A stretch of 6,290 bases of DNA from an uncultured Christensenella sp. (GTDB taxonomy: Bacteria > Bacillota > Clostridia > Christensenellales > UBA3700), in NCBI GenBank assembly GCA_910583995.1, contig CAJTYW010000024.1, positions 1 to 6,290 of the forward strand, read 5' to 3'. Below are positions 5,964 through 6,290 of the stretch, piece by piece. Positions within the stretch are counted from its first letter, which is position 1; every line of letters begins with the position of its first letter. The position numbers were made by a program, and so were the translations under genes. The notes under the pieces are model-generated. The model was not told the origin of the DNA and searched no databases. It was given only the letters and a program-made list of their open reading frames with translations.

Positions 5964-5993
5964 ATTTTACACCTAACTGCAATAAAATGTCAA
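5964..5993 (-). promoter_or_regulatory. Promoter of rarA, predicted to give a leaderless mRNA
   Basis: A perfect -35 TTGACA (5988-5993) is followed after 18 bases by TAAAAT (5964-5969) on the minus strand. Counting seven bases from the -10 box puts the transcription start on the A of the ATG at 5957. The only purine-rich stretch upstream, AGGTG, lies inside the promoter spacer and would not be in this transcript. Confidence 0.55.
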
Positions 5994-6131
5994 TACTTTA
6001 AACTTTTTTAACATTAAATAACTATATAATAAATATTTACACTTTTTTGTGGTATATCTGACAACTTTTTAACTAAGCAAATAAATAAAATTAATTTGTT
6101 TAACCTGCTAAGATAAAAATTCAATTTAATC

Positions 6132-6170
6132 TTTTGTTAATAAGACTTTATGTTTGCATATTTAACAAAA
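6132..6170. repeat. Inverted repeat TTTTGTTAA/TTAACAAAA
   Basis: Arms at 6132-6140 and 6162-6170 are perfect inverted copies with a 21-base spacer, and a further direct copy of TTTTGTTAA occurs at 6248-6256. Function is unknown; given the base composition, chance is a real possibility. Confidence 0.3.
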
Positions 6171-6179
6171 TTTACTATT

Positions 6180-6290
6180 TTAGCTTGTACATATACTAAG
6201 TATATCTATGTACTTTTTGGAGAGTTTTTTAAATTTGAATATGTATTTTTTGTTAAATTTAGCTAAATATCTTACAAAGTCTTGAGCGTA
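6180..6290 (-). CDS. Possible 3' end of an upstream gene, cut by the window edge
   Basis: One minus-strand frame is open from the right edge to a TAA at 6180-6182, giving 36 codons that read YAQDFVRYLAKFNKKYIFKF and then a Lys/Tyr/Ile-rich end. The other two minus-strand frames close within 10 codons. It has the same orientation as every gene here, so it could be the C-terminus of the next gene. An open run of this length is not rare by chance, no domain can be recognised, and no clear terminator follows. Confidence 0.25.
   Translation of the reverse strand, partial: YAQDFVRYLAKFNKKYIFKFKKLSKKYIDILSICTS
6187..6218 (+). terminator. Hairpin followed by T5 on the plus strand
   Basis: GTACATA (6187-6193) and TATGTAC (6207-6213) are perfect inverted arms, and an alternative inner stem ATATACT/AGTATAT (6191-6205) is also possible. 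TTTTT follows on the plus strand only. No plus-strand gene is visible upstream of it, so a terminator role has no evident client. Confidence 0.25.

Larger units (their letters stand above)
5958..6290. other. Gene-poor upstream region of rarA (333 bases)
   Basis: This very AT-rich stretch contains the rarA promoter at its left end. It also holds a 9-bp inverted repeat (6132-6170), a second hairpin (6187-6213) and, on the minus strand, a 36-codon open frame running in from the right edge. I see no complete coding sequence, tRNA or recognisable riboswitch in it. Confidence 0.6.

Noticed and set aside
6219..6285. Plus-strand mini-gene with GGAGAG and ATG at 6241
   Set aside because: The spacing from ribosome site to ATG is about 16 bases and the frame is only 14 codons, so it is not credible.

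Overview
The window is AT-rich with good AGGAGG-type ribosome binding sites, TTGACA/TATAAT-type promoters and a RuvX–DUF1292 gene pair. Together these point to a low-GC Bacillota (Firmicutes) chromosome, most likely an uncultured or poorly characterised clostridial lineage; the species cannot be read from the sequence. All six well-supported genes lie on the minus strand, so transcription runs from high to low coordinates. I see no insertion sequence, prophage, CRISPR array, tRNA or rRNA.

In transcription order the layout is as follows. A 333-base gene-free right edge may hold the 3' tail of another minus-strand gene. Next comes rarA (5957-4659), an AAA+ ATPase of replication-fork maintenance, whose predicted promoter sits so close to the ATG that its mRNA may be leaderless. 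A 146-base gap carries a promoter for a tight three-gene run: an ABC-2-type exporter ATPase (4512-3625), its 12-helix permease (3613-1973) and ruvX (1961-1545), with 11 bases between consecutive genes. A 178-base gap with one or two promoters then leads to a DUF1292/YrzB-like protein with an unusual Cys/Asp-rich tail (1366-998), closed by a strong intrinsic terminator. Last is a separately transcribed hexapeptide-repeat acetyltransferase (858-232), followed by a hairpin terminator, another hairpin and a perfect 30-bp palindrome at the left edge.

Functionally this is mostly housekeeping. RarA and RuvX both act on replication and recombination or rRNA processing. The ruvX–DUF1292 order is conserved in Bacillota, and in Bacillus subtilis rarA (yrvN) lies in the same broader chromosomal neighbourhood. 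Here the genes that normally sit near them (cymR, mnmA, recD2, alaS, ireB) are absent from the window, and an ABC exporter lies immediately upstream of ruvX. I found no convincing new multi-gene system. The points most worth a second look are the Cys-rich DUF1292 tail, the likely leaderless rarA message, the ABC exporter–ruvX operon, and inverted repeats centred on two predicted transcription starts.
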